Numbered from the stretch's first letter, positions 51,389 to 60,718 are shown. The stretch: DNA of 64,000 nucleotides from Flavobacterium sp. J27 (GCF_004303025.1 NZ_PJQW01000005.1:2611-66610), one strand, 5' to 3'. Notes: generated from the sequence alone by a model not told the origin. Made by a program: numbers and translations.

Positions 51389-52036
51389 TTATTGTACATA
51401 TAAGTTAATGGCAATTTTATTGGAAAGAATCATTTCTTTAGCATCTACCTCAACTTTAATTAATTCATCAAACGCCTCTTTTTCTAAAATTTTAATCTCA
51501 GAACCTAACGTAATTTTTTGTTTGTCTAAATATTGTAAAAATTCTACAGAAGAGTCTTTTACTCCAACACATTTACAAACCGTATTTAAAGGAATTTCAG
51601 ATAACAATTTCTTTTCCTGTTTTTTTATTTCACCTTTCTCATTTGGTATTGGATCACCATGAGGGTCAAATGCTGGAAAATCTAAATAAGCATCTAAGCT
51701 ATTAATTAATTTCTCCGATTTTATATGTTCTAATTCTTCTGCTATTTCATGCACTTCATCCCAAGTAAATTGCAATTTTTCAACTAAAAAAACTTCCCAA
51801 AGTCGATGTCTTCTTACTATTTTTTTTGCTTGTATTAAACCCGCATTCGTTAAAGAAACACCTTGATATTTTTTATAGGTAACCACATCTTTTTCTGCTA
51901 GTTTTTTCAACATATCTGTTACTGATGATGCTTTTGTATCTAACATACCCGCTATTGCATTTGTATTCACTCCTTTAGGAGAAACTAACGATAAATGATA
52001 AATAACTTTTAAATAATTTTCTTCTGAAATAGTCAT
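51389..52036 (-). CDS. mntR: DtxR/MntR family metal-dependent transcriptional regulator
   Basis: 215 residues. An N-terminal winged helix (LTISEENYLKVIYHLS type; MLDTKASSVTDMLKKLAEKDVVTYKKYQGVSLTNAG, about 28-65), metal-binding and dimerisation helices (RRHRLWEVFLVEKLQFTWDEVHEIAEELEHIKS, with His/Glu ligands), and a C-terminal FeoA-like SH3 domain (SEIKILEKEAFDELIKVEV). Such proteins repress metal uptake when Mn(II) or Fe(II) is abundant. It is divergent from the TonB receptor and heads the mntH operon. Confidence 0.93.
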   Translation of the reverse strand: MTISEENYLKVIYHLSLVSPKGVNTNAIAGMLDTKASSVTDMLKKLAEKDVVTYKKYQGVSLTNAGLIQAKKIVRRHRLWEVFLVEKLQFTWDEVHEIAEELEHIKSEKLINSLDAYLDFPAFDPHGDPIPNEKGEIKKQEKKLLSEIPLNTVCKCVGVKDSSVEFLQYLDKQKITLGSEIKILEKEAFDELIKVEVDAKEMILSNKIAINLYVQ

Positions 52037-52055
52037 TTTAAAAATAAAATTTAAC

Positions 52056-52063
52056 CAAATATA
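52056..52063 (-). promoter_or_regulatory. -7 element of the mntR-mntH operon
   Basis: TATATTTG on the minus strand is a full -7 match, 19 nt before the mntR start. A 12-bp AT-only palindrome (AATAAATTTATT, 52063-52074) touches it, and may be chance. Confidence 0.5.
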
Positions 52064-52094
52064 ATAAATTTATTCTGTTGTTATAAAAAATATT

Positions 52095-52110
52095 TTTAGT
52101 TTTGTCTAAA
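52095..52110. promoter_or_regulatory. Candidate MntR box over the TonB receptor promoter
   Basis: TTTAG-TTTTGT-CTAAA, a 5-bp perfect dyad with DtxR-family spacing and arms (TTTAG/CTAAA). It overlaps the -7 element TAGTTTTG (52097-52104, exact TAnnTTTG), 20 nt upstream of the receptor ATG, so a bound repressor would cover the promoter. Confidence 0.6.
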
Positions 52111-52124
52111 TTTATTTTTACAAA

Positions 52125-54371
52125 ATGAAAAAAATATTTTTTATACTACTCATAATTAATAGTTCTGTTTTTTGTCAAACTAGAATAAAAGGAAGGGTTA
52201 CTAGTGAAAACGAACCCTTAGCTTTTGCTTCTGTTTTTGTGCCAGAACTTAAAATAGCTGTTACAACAAATGAACTGGGCTATTACATTTTGGAAAATAT
52301 TCCAAATGGAACGCATGTTGTGCATTTTTCATTTATTGGTTTTAAAACAAAAAAGAAAACTATTCTTCTAGAAAATAATACACCCATAACGCTTGATGTC
52401 TTTTTAGAAGAAAATCAAAGTTTAGAAGAAGTGGTAGTAACAGGAACACTTAAAGCAGTCTCACGTTTAGAAACACCCGTTCCTGTAGAAGTTTATACAG
52501 CTGCTTTTCTGAAAAAAAATCCAACATCAAATATTTTTGAAGCTTTACAAAATGTAAATGGCGTAAGACCTCAACTCAACTGTAATATTTGCAATACTGG
52601 CGATATTCATATCAACGGATTGGAAGGGCCTTATACCATGGTAACAATTGATGGAATGCCCATAGTAAGCGGACTTTCCACGGTATATGGTTTGTCTGGA
52701 ATTCCAAATTCTTTAATCGAAAGAATCGAAATTGTAAAAGGCCCTGCTTCTTCATTATATGGAAGTGAAGCGGTGGGTGGCCTCATCAATATTATTACTA
52801 AAAGTGCAACTAATGCACCATCATTTTATGCGGATATATTTAGTACTTCTTGGTTAGAAAACAATATTGACCTTGGTGCAAAATACAATGTAGGTAAAAA
52901 AATTCATGCGCTTTTGGGTCTAAATTATTACAATTACAATCATCCTATAGATAACAATCTCGATAACTTTACAGATGTTACTTTGCAAGATAGAATTTCT
53001 GTTTTTAATAAATTTTCTTTCGAAAGAAATAGTGATAAAGAATGCTCTCTTGCTGGGCGTTTTTTTTATGAAGACCGTTGGGGTGGAGAAATGCAATGGA
53101 ATGAGGGTTACAGAGCTGGTGATGTGGTTTATGGAGAAAGTATTTATACCAAAAGATATGAATTACTAGGAAAATATGAACTCCCTTTTAGAGAACATTT
53201 GACCAGTTCTTTTTCTTATACAAATCACGATCAAAATTCGGTATACGGAACAACCGTTTTTCTAGCAAAACAAGAAATTGCTTACGGACAAATTACTTGG
53301 AACAAAACCATCCAAAATCATGATTTTCTTCTAGGTGCTGCTTATCGTTACCAATTTTATGACGACAACACTACTGCTACTACAGTACCTGAAAAAAGCA
53401 AAATTAGTAGTTTATTCCTCCAAGATGAAATAAAACTAGGCACAAAACACAGCTTGCTCTTAGGTTCAAGATATGATTACCATTCCGTTCATGGATCTAT
53501 TTTTACACCGCGATTTGCTTATAAATGGAAACCTTCTCTAAATGATATTTTTAGAATTAACGCTGGGACTGGTTTTAGAGTAGTTAATTTATTTACCGAA
53601 GAACATGCAGCTTTAACTGGTTCAAGAGAAGTAATTATCACAGAAAACCTAAATCCTGAAAAATCATATAATGTGAATATAAACTATTTGAAAAAGGGAA
53701 AAATTAAAGAAAATATCACCTCAGTTATTGAACTTTCAAGTTGGTATACCCATTTTAAGAATCAAATTATCCCTGATTATGACACTAATTCTAATCAAAT
53801 TATTTATGCAAATTTAAATGGCTATTCAGAAACATATGGTATTACTGGAAATGCAGAATTACTTTTTCCCTTTGGATTAAAAACAATGACTGGTTTTACT
53901 TTGTTAAATTCGAAAAATAAAAGAAATAATCAGATAACAACTCCTATTTTAACAGAAAAATTTAGTGCTACTTGGGGAATTTCATATGATATACCTTCGT
54001 GGAGAACAACTATTGACTATACTGGAAACGTATACGGTCCTATGCGATTACCTTTAGTAAGCCATTTAGACCCTAGAAAAGAATATTCTCCTTTATGGAG
54101 CATACAAAACATTCAATTTACCTATAAGAATAATAGTATGGAATTTTATGGAGGCATCAAAAATTTTTTAAATTGGACACCTAATAAAAATAATCCTTTT
54201 TTAATTGCTCGAGCTAATGATCCCTTTGACAAGGAAGTAGTTTTTGATACTAATGGAAATGCAATTGCCACACCAAACAATCCTTACGCATTAACTTTTG
54301 ACCCTAGTTATGTTTATGCTCCTAATCAGGGTATGCGCATTTTTATAGGATTGCGTTATAAAATAGATTAG
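52125..54371 (+). CDS. TonB-dependent receptor for metal or metal-chelate uptake
   Basis: 748 residues with a signal peptide (FFILLIINSSVFCQ), a CarboxypepD_reg domain (about 20-100), a plug (about 105-225: EEVVVTGTLKAVSRLETPVPVEVY, GLEGPYTMVTIDGMPIVSGLSTVYGLSG, IVKGPASSLYGSEAVGGLINIITK) and a barrel ending FIGLRYKID. The plug carries a CxxC (NCNICNTGDI) that could bind a metal ion or form a disulfide. Divergence from mntR with an operator-like dyad on its promoter indicates metal control. The exact ligand (Mn, Fe, heme or a chelate) is not decidable. Confidence 0.92.
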   Translation: MKKIFFILLIINSSVFCQTRIKGRVTSENEPLAFASVFVPELKIAVTTNELGYYILENIPNGTHVVHFSFIGFKTKKKTILLENNTPITLDVFLEENQSLEEVVVTGTLKAVSRLETPVPVEVYTAAFLKKNPTSNIFEALQNVNGVRPQLNCNICNTGDIHINGLEGPYTMVTIDGMPIVSGLSTVYGLSGIPNSLIERIEIVKGPASSLYGSEAVGGLINIITKSATNAPSFYADIFSTSWLENNIDLGAKYNVGKKIHALLGLNYYNYNHPIDNNLDNFTDVTLQDRISVFNKFSFERNSDKECSLAGRFFYEDRWGGEMQWNEGYRAGDVVYGESIYTKRYELLGKYELPFREHLTSSFSYTNHDQNSVYGTTVFLAKQEIAYGQITWNKTIQNHDFLLGAAYRYQFYDDNTTATTVPEKSKISSLFLQDEIKLGTKHSLLLGSRYDYHSVHGSIFTPRFAYKWKPSLNDIFRINAGTGFRVVNLFTEEHAALTGSREVIITENLNPEKSYNVNINYLKKGKIKENITSVIELSSWYTHFKNQIIPDYDTNSNQIIYANLNGYSETYGITGNAELLFPFGLKTMTGFTLLNSKNKRNNQITTPILTEKFSATWGISYDIPSWRTTIDYTGNVYGPMRLPLVSHLDPRKEYSPLWSIQNIQFTYKNNSMEFYGGIKNFLNWTPNKNNPFLIARANDPFDKEVVFDTNGNAIATPNNPYALTFDPSYVYAPNQGMRIFIGLRYKID

Positions 54372-54853
54372 GCTGCACTTTCAAAAGCAATGTAGTTTAT
54401 AAAATTACCATTTTTGTCAAATTTTGGAAAAGCTTCAATTTTACAAAGATACGTTGTTCCGTCTTTTTTATAGTTTAAAATAGATTCTTGAAAAGGAATT
54501 CTCTTTTCAATAGCCATTCGTATTTTCTTTCTGGTTTGTATTGATGTCGCTTTTCCTTGAAACATTTTTGGAGACTGTCCAATTACTTCTTTAACATCAT
54601 AACCTGTCATTTTAACAAAATTTGAAGAAACAAAAACTATTTTAAAATTAGCATCAGTTATTAAAATGGTAACTTTTTTCTTTTTTGTTATTTCTAAATA
54701 ATTTATTTTTTGCACCCATTTTTCTTGTACATGATTAAATTCCTTTTGTTCAGATCTTGGCAAATTATAAAATTCCCAAGTGGTTAAAGGAAGTGGTAAA
54801 AGAGACAGGCGTTCTTGGTATTTTGCCCAAGCTTTATCGTATTCTTTAAGCAT
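54368..54853 (-). CDS. PAS domain protein (LOV-like without the photoactive cysteine)
   Basis: 161 residues; the N-terminal helical 45 residues are followed by one PAS domain (KVTILITDANFKIVFVSSNFVKMTGYDVKEVIGQSPKMFQGKATS to GTTYLCKIEAFPKFDKNGN). The segment GQSPKMFQG aligns with GxNCRFLQ of LOV photoreceptors, but the cysteine position is not Cys, so no classic flavin adduct is expected. No output domain is attached. It overlaps the TonB receptor stop by 4 nt on the opposite strand. It probably acts through a partner protein. Confidence 0.85.
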   Translation of the reverse strand: MLKEYDKAWAKYQERLSLLPLPLTTWEFYNLPRSEQKEFNHVQEKWVQKINYLEITKKKKVTILITDANFKIVFVSSNFVKMTGYDVKEVIGQSPKMFQGKATSIQTRKKIRMAIEKRIPFQESILNYKKDGTTYLCKIEAFPKFDKNGNFINYIAFESAA

Positions 54854-54956
54854 AACATATCACTTTACCATTCAAAAATAGTGCATTTCTCCATTAAAAT
54901 TTATTCTGAGCGGCGGTTTAACGTTTGTTTGACCAAAAAAAAGATATTAATTTCAA

Positions 54957-54964
54957 TATCTTTG
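54957..54964 (+). promoter_or_regulatory. -7 element of the lycopene cyclase gene
   Basis: TATCTTTG, exact match to TAnnTTTG, only 4 nt before the GTG start codon. Transcription would then begin at or very near the start codon, giving a leaderless mRNA. Confidence 0.55.
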
Positions 54965-54968
54965 AATA

Positions 54969-56117
54969 GTGAAACACTATGATTACATATTTGCTGGAAC
55001 AGGTTTGGCTACACTATTAACTGTTTACGAAATGATTTTATCTTCTCAGTTTAAAGATAAAACGATTCTTCTTATAGACCAAAACACTAAAAAAAATAAT
55101 GATCGAACTTGGTGTTTTTGGGATAAAACTTCTCTTTTTGATGACATCGTTTCTAAAAAGTGGGAAACCCTTGCTTTTATTACTCCTTCAAAAATTCAAA
55201 AATGGAATATTAATCCTTATAATTATAAAATGATAAAAGGAATTGATTTCTATGATTTTATTTTCGACATCATCAATAAACAATCTAACATTACCTTTTT
55301 AAAAGAAAAAGTAATTGGTTTTGAAGATTTAGGCAACCAATGCCTTGTTACAACCGAAAAAAATAGTTACTCGTCAACACTTGTTTTTAATTCTATTTTT
55401 AAACCAAAAATACTTGCCTCACAAAATAAATATCCTTTACTACAACAACATTTTTTAGGATGGTTTATTAAAGCTAAAGAATCAATCTTCAATTCCCAAT
55501 GTGCTACATTCATGGATTTTTCTGTTCAACAAAAAGAAAATACTCGATTTATGTATGTACTCCCTTTCTCAGATTCTGAAGCTTTAATTGAATATACTTT
55601 ATTTTCCAAAGACCTATTAGCTAAACAAGAATATGAAGAAGAGGTAAGAAATTACATCGCAAAAATGGGGATTACTGATTATGAAATTGTTGAAAAAGAA
55701 CAAGGTAATATTCCCATGACTAGTTTTCCTTTTTGGAAACAAAACACTAAAAACATAATACATATTGGTTCTGCTGGAGGTTGGACCAAAGCTAGTACAG
55801 GTTATACTTTTAAAAAATCTTATAAACAAGCTAAAACATTAGTTGCATTTATTTTAAAAAGTAAAGGAAATCTTAATTTTAAAAATTATGCTAAAAAAAA
55901 TAAATTTTGGTACTATGACATACTTTTTATTGATGTTTTGTATCAAAATAATGCGCTAGGTAAATTTTTGTTTACAGCACTATTTAAAAAGAAAAATCCT
56001 GTCAAAATTTTTAAATTTCTAGATGAAGAAACGGCTCTTTTAGAAGATTTAGAGGTAATTTGGAAATGTCCAAAACCTCCTTTTTTAAAGGCAGTTTTAA
56101 CAAGAATAATCCGTTAA
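54969..56117 (+). CDS. crtY: Lycopene beta-cyclase (CrtY type)
   Basis: FAD/NAD-binding carotenoid enzyme that closes the rings of lycopene to beta-carotene. The N-terminal dinucleotide motif is YDYIFAGTGLATLL, the cyclase signature RTWCFWD is near residues 48-54, and GNIPMTSFPFWKQNTKNIIHIGSAGGWTKASTGYTF (about 245-280) is the conserved C-terminal region. The start is GTG, needed to keep the nucleotide-binding strand. The size of 382 residues agrees with the CrtY of Flavobacteriaceae. Other carotenoid genes are not adjacent here. Confidence 0.93.
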   Translation: MKHYDYIFAGTGLATLLTVYEMILSSQFKDKTILLIDQNTKKNNDRTWCFWDKTSLFDDIVSKKWETLAFITPSKIQKWNINPYNYKMIKGIDFYDFIFDIINKQSNITFLKEKVIGFEDLGNQCLVTTEKNSYSSTLVFNSIFKPKILASQNKYPLLQQHFLGWFIKAKESIFNSQCATFMDFSVQQKENTRFMYVLPFSDSEALIEYTLFSKDLLAKQEYEEEVRNYIAKMGITDYEIVEKEQGNIPMTSFPFWKQNTKNIIHIGSAGGWTKASTGYTFKKSYKQAKTLVAFILKSKGNLNFKNYAKKNKFWYYDILFIDVLYQNNALGKFLFTALFKKKNPVKIFKFLDEETALLEDLEVIWKCPKPPFLKAVLTRIIR

Positions 56118-56202
56118 CAAATTCTACAATTATCTATATGTAAGATATTTACATTAATTTAACTATATTTGTTTTACAACTAAAAAAACTAAACTTACAA
56201 AT

Positions 56203-57318
56203 ATGATTAAAAAATACTATCTGATTTTAGGTCTGATGGTATCTTTTGTTACACTATTTTCGTGTAGCGATGATGATACAAATTATTCAGAAATTCCTAC
56301 ACCTGAAGTTTCGCCTGTTTCTGTAAATTTGGCTCTAGTGCCTTACAGCAAATTATCAGAATACCATTTCTTTGAAGGTTTATTAAAAAACCAATCTCCA
56401 TCTCTTAATGTACTACCTTATGCTCCTGCAAGTAGCTTGTTTTCAGATTATGCGCACAAAAAAAGATTTGTTTGGATGCCAAAAAATACAAAAGCAACAT
56501 ATAATGGCGACGATAATACTTTAGAATTCCCAATAGGAACAGCTCTAATAAAAACATTTTATTACGATAATGTTTTACCAAATCATACACAAAAAATAAT
56601 AGAAACTAGACTATTAATCAGAAAATCTGATGGTTGGAAAGCATATAATTATATATGGAACGAAGATCAAACAGAAGCTAATCTAGACAATAATCAACAA
56701 GGTATCTCAGTTCCAATCGAATGGTCAGAAAATGGTGTAACAAAAAACACAACATATAAAATCCCATCACAGAATGAATGTATTACTTGTCATAAAATAA
56801 ATCCCAATCAAATTGAACATGGAGAAATAACAATTCCTATAGGTGTAAAACCTCAAAATTTAAATCTTGCTTATAATTATGGAGATGAAACTAAAAATCA
56901 ATTAGAAAAATGGAAAAGTGTCGGATATTTAGACGCTAGCACTCCTACGTCTATTAATGCTACAGTAAATTGGGAAAACACAAATGAAACACTAGAAAAG
57001 CGCGTTCGTTCTTATATTGATATCAACTGCGGTCATTGTCATAGAACAGGTGGTCATTGCGATTATGTTAGCATAAGGCTGAATTATAGTAATACCGATT
57101 TAAATACTTTTGGAGTATGTATGACTCCTTTATTTAGCATTCCAAATGGACCTTTTGTCATAAATGCTGGAAATGCAGATCAATCGGAAATGATACAAAG
57201 GATGAGTTCTACAGAAGAAAGCCTTATGATGCCTTATATTGGAAGAACACTAGTACATGAAGAAGGATTAGATTTAATTCAAACTTGGATTAATAGCTTA
57301 CCTCCTGATTGCCATTAA
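56203..57318 (+). CDS. SO2930-family diheme c-type cytochrome lipoprotein
   Basis: Lipoprotein with lipobox LFSCSDDD (Cys21). Two heme c attachment sites are present: ECITCHKI (about residue 197) and CGHCHRTGGHC (about 275). The conserved flanking sequence (LFSDYAHKKRFVWMP, NLAYNYGDETKNQLEKW) is that of the SO2930 diheme family. The function of this family is not known; its proteins are probably periplasmic or outer-membrane electron carriers. It ends 30 nt before the CRTAC1-like gene, with which it is probably expressed. Confidence 0.9.
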   Translation: MIKKYYLILGLMVSFVTLFSCSDDDTNYSEIPTPEVSPVSVNLALVPYSKLSEYHFFEGLLKNQSPSLNVLPYAPASSLFSDYAHKKRFVWMPKNTKATYNGDDNTLEFPIGTALIKTFYYDNVLPNHTQKIIETRLLIRKSDGWKAYNYIWNEDQTEANLDNNQQGISVPIEWSENGVTKNTTYKIPSQNECITCHKINPNQIEHGEITIPIGVKPQNLNLAYNYGDETKNQLEKWKSVGYLDASTPTSINATVNWENTNETLEKRVRSYIDINCGHCHRTGGHCDYVSIRLNYSNTDLNTFGVCMTPLFSIPNGPFVINAGNADQSEMIQRMSSTEESLMMPYIGRTLVHEEGLDLIQTWINSLPPDCH

Positions 57319-57348
57319 AATTAAACAAACAACTTAAAAAACCAAATT

Positions 57349-59370
57349 ATGAAAAAAACTACTCTTATTTTTTTCTTGAGTTTATACCTACATTCATTTG
57401 CTCAAGATACTTGCACTTCAGCACCCGTTATAACTGCTGGAACCTATACGGTTGATCAAATTGATGGGACAGAAGTACCTACAAGTTGTGTGAATACTAC
57501 TAATGCAACAGCAGGTGAATGGTATCAATACACTGCTTCTGCTGATTATACAGTAACTGTAACCACAGATTTACCTATTAATATTTGTAAAGACACACGT
57601 GTCCATATTTATAGTGGCAATTGCTCAAATTTAACCTGTATAGCAGGCGATGATGATGCTGGTGTAATTCAATGTAATAGTGGAAATGCAAACTCCTATT
57701 TATCAAAAGTGAGCTTCAATGTTACCGCAGGAAATACTTATTATATCGCTTTTGATAATAGATGGAGCGCTTTAGGTTTTGACTTTGAACTTTCTGAAAT
57801 TCCTATTGTTGCTCCTGTTGTCAATTTTAGTACTCAAACAATCTCAACTAGTTCAAATATCTGTTGTGTTGTTGATATGGATGGAGATTATTTAGATGAT
57901 ATTGTGACCGTAAGTACAAATACAATGACAATTCATAAACAAAAGACAACTGGCGGATTTATTTCATCAACCATTTCATTACCTGGATTAACTGCTACGC
58001 CATCTTGGAGTATTGCAGCAGGAGATTATGACAAAAATGGTTTTAACGATTTAGTATTTGGCAGTGGCAGTCGTTTAACTATTGTTAAAGCTGATGCAAC
58101 AGGAACTAATTATACAGAAGTTCCATATCCACAATATATTTTTACTCAAAGAACTAATTTTGTAGATATTGATAATGATGGTAACTTAGATTTATGGGCT
58201 TGTCATGATGTTGCTCAAAGTCATTCCTATAGAAACATGGGGTCTGGAGATCTTGTCTTTGATACTTCTTTAATGCCAACTTTAGCCGTGGGTGGCAACT
58301 ATCAATCGATGTGGTCTGATTACGATAATGATGGAAACATCGATATGTATCTTGCAAAATGTCGTGGTGGTGCACCTGTTGGAGATGCACAAAGAATCAA
58401 TCTTTTGTACAAAAATAATGGTGATGGAACTTACACAGAATCTGGAGCATTAGCTGGAATTAATGATGGTTCACAATCTTGGTCAACTGCAATTGAAGAT
58501 TTTGATAATGATGGTGATATGGATTTCTTATTATCTAATATTTCTGACACCAATAAATTCTATCTCAATAATGGTGATGGCACTTTTACCGATATTTATG
58601 CAACTACTGGTATTGATCCGCAAGTAGGTTCTTGGGAAATTCAAGCGGGTGATTTTAATAATGATGGTTGGATAGACTTTCTATGGCAAAACGGAAAAGA
58701 AATGTACCTCAATAATGGAGATTTAACTTTTACAGGATATGATTTGAATTTTAGTGAAGGAGGAATTGGTGATTTAAATAATGATGGTTTCTTAGATGTG
58801 CAATTTGGTAACACCATTTATTTCAATACTCCTAATACAAATCACTGGATTAAAATTAACTTACAAGGAATAGTTAGTAATCGAAATGGAATAGGTGCTA
58901 GAGTTGAGATTTATGGAAATTGGGGAAAACAAATAAGAGAAATAAGAAGTGGTCATGGGTTTAGTCATCAAAGTACTATGAATGCACATTTTGGAATTGG
59001 CTCAGAAACAACTGTTGATCAAGTAATTATTAGATGGCCTTCTGGAATTGTAGATGTTATAGATACACCAAATTCAGATCAAGCATTAACAGTAATTGAA
59101 GGTTCTTCACCTTTAAGTGTTGCTAACTTTAATAAAGATTGGTTTGAATTGTATCCAAATCCAAGTAGTGATTTTATTAGTATAACTAATTCCGAAAAAT
59201 TAAATATTAAATCTGTAGCTATTTATGCAATGCATGGTGGTTTAGTTAAAAAGCTAACTGAAGTGGAAACTAAAATTAAAATTAATGATTTAAAAGAAGG
59301 CATTTATATAGTAACCTTGGAAACAAAAGAAGGTAAAAAGTTCTCAAGAAATTTCGTTAAAAAGAATTAA
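57349..59370 (+). CDS. CRTAC1/ASPIC-UnbV FG-GAP repeat protein with T9SS sorting domain
   Basis: 673 residues with a signal peptide (TLIFFLSLYLHSFAQ), an N-terminal beta-sandwich of CUB-like appearance (to about 155), then FG-GAP/VCBS repeats with calcium-binding DxDxDG loops (DNDGNLDLWACHD, DNDGNIDMYLAKC, DNDGDMDFLLSN, NNDGWIDFLWQ; about 265-490). The ASPIC/UnbV domain follows (RNGIGARVEIYGNWGKQIREI, FGIGSETTVDQVIIRWPSG), then a sorting domain (FELYPNPSSDFISITN). Probably surface-exposed and calcium-stabilised. The pairing with a diheme cytochrome is noted under findings. Confidence 0.92.
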   Translation: MKKTTLIFFLSLYLHSFAQDTCTSAPVITAGTYTVDQIDGTEVPTSCVNTTNATAGEWYQYTASADYTVTVTTDLPINICKDTRVHIYSGNCSNLTCIAGDDDAGVIQCNSGNANSYLSKVSFNVTAGNTYYIAFDNRWSALGFDFELSEIPIVAPVVNFSTQTISTSSNICCVVDMDGDYLDDIVTVSTNTMTIHKQKTTGGFISSTISLPGLTATPSWSIAAGDYDKNGFNDLVFGSGSRLTIVKADATGTNYTEVPYPQYIFTQRTNFVDIDNDGNLDLWACHDVAQSHSYRNMGSGDLVFDTSLMPTLAVGGNYQSMWSDYDNDGNIDMYLAKCRGGAPVGDAQRINLLYKNNGDGTYTESGALAGINDGSQSWSTAIEDFDNDGDMDFLLSNISDTNKFYLNNGDGTFTDIYATTGIDPQVGSWEIQAGDFNNDGWIDFLWQNGKEMYLNNGDLTFTGYDLNFSEGGIGDLNNDGFLDVQFGNTIYFNTPNTNHWIKINLQGIVSNRNGIGARVEIYGNWGKQIREIRSGHGFSHQSTMNAHFGIGSETTVDQVIIRWPSGIVDVIDTPNSDQALTVIEGSSPLSVANFNKDWFELYPNPSSDFISITNSEKLNIKSVAIYAMHGGLVKKLTEVETKIKINDLKEGIYIVTLETKEGKKFSRNFVKKN

Positions 59371-59453
59371 AAACAGTGCTAGTATAATTTTTTTTATATT
59401 AAGTCATAACAAATCTTTATGATTTAATTAGATATGAAATTATTTAATCTTTG

Positions 59454-59461
59454 TAACTTTG
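59454..59461 (+). promoter_or_regulatory. -7 element of the bacilliredoxin gene
   Basis: TAACTTTG matches TAnnTTTG exactly, 25 nt upstream of the ATG. Confidence 0.45.
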
Positions 59462-59486
59462 CAACATTAATTAAAATACAAAAATT

Positions 59487-59897
59487 ATGTATCCAGAAGA
59501 AATGGTAAAACCAATGCGTGCAGAACTTTCTGAGGCTGGTTTTAAAGAATTATATACTGCAACAGATGTTAAGAACGAAATACAAAAAGAAGGAACAACT
59601 TTAGTAGTGGTGAATTCAGTTTGTGGTTGTGCCGCTAGAAATGCACGTCCAGGAGCAAAAATGAGTTTAGATGGTGCTAAAAAGCCCTCTAATCTAATCA
59701 CCGTTTTTGCAGGCGTAGATAAAGAAGCTGTTGATGCTGCCAGAGAAGAAATGTTTCCTTTTCCTCCTTCATCTCCAAGTATGGCTTTATTTAAAAATGG
59801 TGAATTAGTACACATGTTAGAACGTCATCATATTGAAGGTCGCCCAGCCGAATTAATTGCTGAAAACCTAAAAGATGCATACAACGAGTATTGCTAA
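59487..59897 (+). CDS. Bacilliredoxin-like protein (BrxA/BrxB, YphP family)
   Basis: 136-residue thioredoxin-fold protein of the BrxA/BrxB family, with the CGC active site VVNSVCGCAARNARPG (Cys46 and Cys48). In Firmicutes these proteins remove bacillithiol from proteins or act as disulfide isomerases; Flavobacteria often carry the family, together with bacillithiol-transferase-like YfiT proteins, one of which lies at 31.0 kb in this window. Length is standard. It is a single gene closed by a strong terminator. Confidence 0.94.
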   Translation: MYPEEMVKPMRAELSEAGFKELYTATDVKNEIQKEGTTLVVVNSVCGCAARNARPGAKMSLDGAKKPSNLITVFAGVDKEAVDAAREEMFPFPPSSPSMALFKNGELVHMLERHHIEGRPAELIAENLKDAYNEYC

Positions 59898-59916
59898 TCT
59901 TCTATATTAGAAAAAC

Positions 59917-59943
59917 GAAAACCATCTTTTAATGATGGTTTTC
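59917..59943 (+). terminator. Terminator after the bacilliredoxin gene
   Basis: Perfect 10-bp stem GAAAACCATC / GATGGTTTTC around a TTTTAAT loop, followed by TTGTTTT. It begins 19 nt after the stop. Confidence 0.88.
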
Positions 59944-59956
59944 TTGTTTTATATAG

Positions 59957-59964
59957 TACCTTTG
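59957..59964 (+). promoter_or_regulatory. -7 element of the plsC-desaturase operon
   Basis: TACCTTTG, exact match to TAnnTTTG, 19 nt before the plsC start codon and just after the bacilliredoxin terminator. Confidence 0.55.
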
Positions 59965-59983
59965 TTAAAAAGTAATTTCTGTT

Positions 59984-60718
59984 ATGCAAAAGATATTATC
60001 TTATCCCATTTCTATTGTATATTATATACTGTTTTTATTTTGGTTGTGCTTTTTTCATATCATTCAATGGATATGTTTAAACGTTTTTGGCTATAATGCC
60101 CATCGCTGGAGTGTTGCTATTCTGAATATGTTTTTATTGCGAACTACACACTTGTTAGGAACAACTTATCGTTTTAAAGGAAGAGAAAAATTACCTAAAA
60201 ACGCCCCTCTAATTATTGTTTCTAATCATCAAAGCTTGTATGACATTCCTCCTTATATCTGGTTTTTAAGAAAATGGCATCCAAAATTTATCAGTAAAAA
60301 AGAACTAGGAAAAGGTATTCCAAGTGTTTCTTATAACTTAAAACATGGCGGTTCGGCATTAATAGACAGGAAAGATGGTAAGCAAGCTTTAGCAGAAATA
60401 AAAAAATGTGCCGAATTTATCAATAAAAATAATTATTCGGTAGTTATTTTCCCAGAAGGAACAAGAGCAAAAAAAGGAGAACCAAAAACATTTTCTGTAA
60501 ATGGTTTAAAAATGCTTTACAAATTTGCTCCAGATGCTTATTTTGCACCTATTACCATCAACAATTCTTGGAAATTAGCACGTTATGGAACTTTTCCTTT
60601 AGGTTTAGGAAATCGATTGGAATTTCAAGTTCACGAACCTCTAAAAATTTCTGATTATACTTTCGAAGAAATTTTTGAAAAAACTGAAAAAGTAATCACA
60701 GATCATATTAAAAAATAA
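59984..60718 (+). CDS. plsC: 1-acylglycerol-3-phosphate O-acyltransferase
   Basis: Membrane acyltransferase making phosphatidic acid. Two N-terminal hydrophobic helices (IVYYILFLFWLCFFHII) are followed by the catalytic HX4D motif VSNHQSLYDIPP (His82, Asp87) and the substrate loop VIFPEGTRAKKGEPK (about 155), with PxTI near APITINNSWK. The length of 244 residues is normal. It lies 5 nt before the acyl-ACP desaturase gene, so lipid acylation and desaturation are likely co-expressed. Confidence 0.95.
   Translation: MQKILSYPISIVYYILFLFWLCFFHIIQWICLNVFGYNAHRWSVAILNMFLLRTTHLLGTTYRFKGREKLPKNAPLIIVSNHQSLYDIPPYIWFLRKWHPKFISKKELGKGIPSVSYNLKHGGSALIDRKDGKQALAEIKKCAEFINKNNYSVVIFPEGTRAKKGEPKTFSVNGLKMLYKFAPDAYFAPITINNSWKLARYGTFPLGLGNRLEFQVHEPLKISDYTFEEIFEKTEKVITDHIKK

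Noticed and set aside
54368..54853. PAS protein as a LOV photoreceptor
   Set aside because: The position of the photoactive cysteine in the GxNCRFLQ motif is occupied by proline (GQSPKMFQ).
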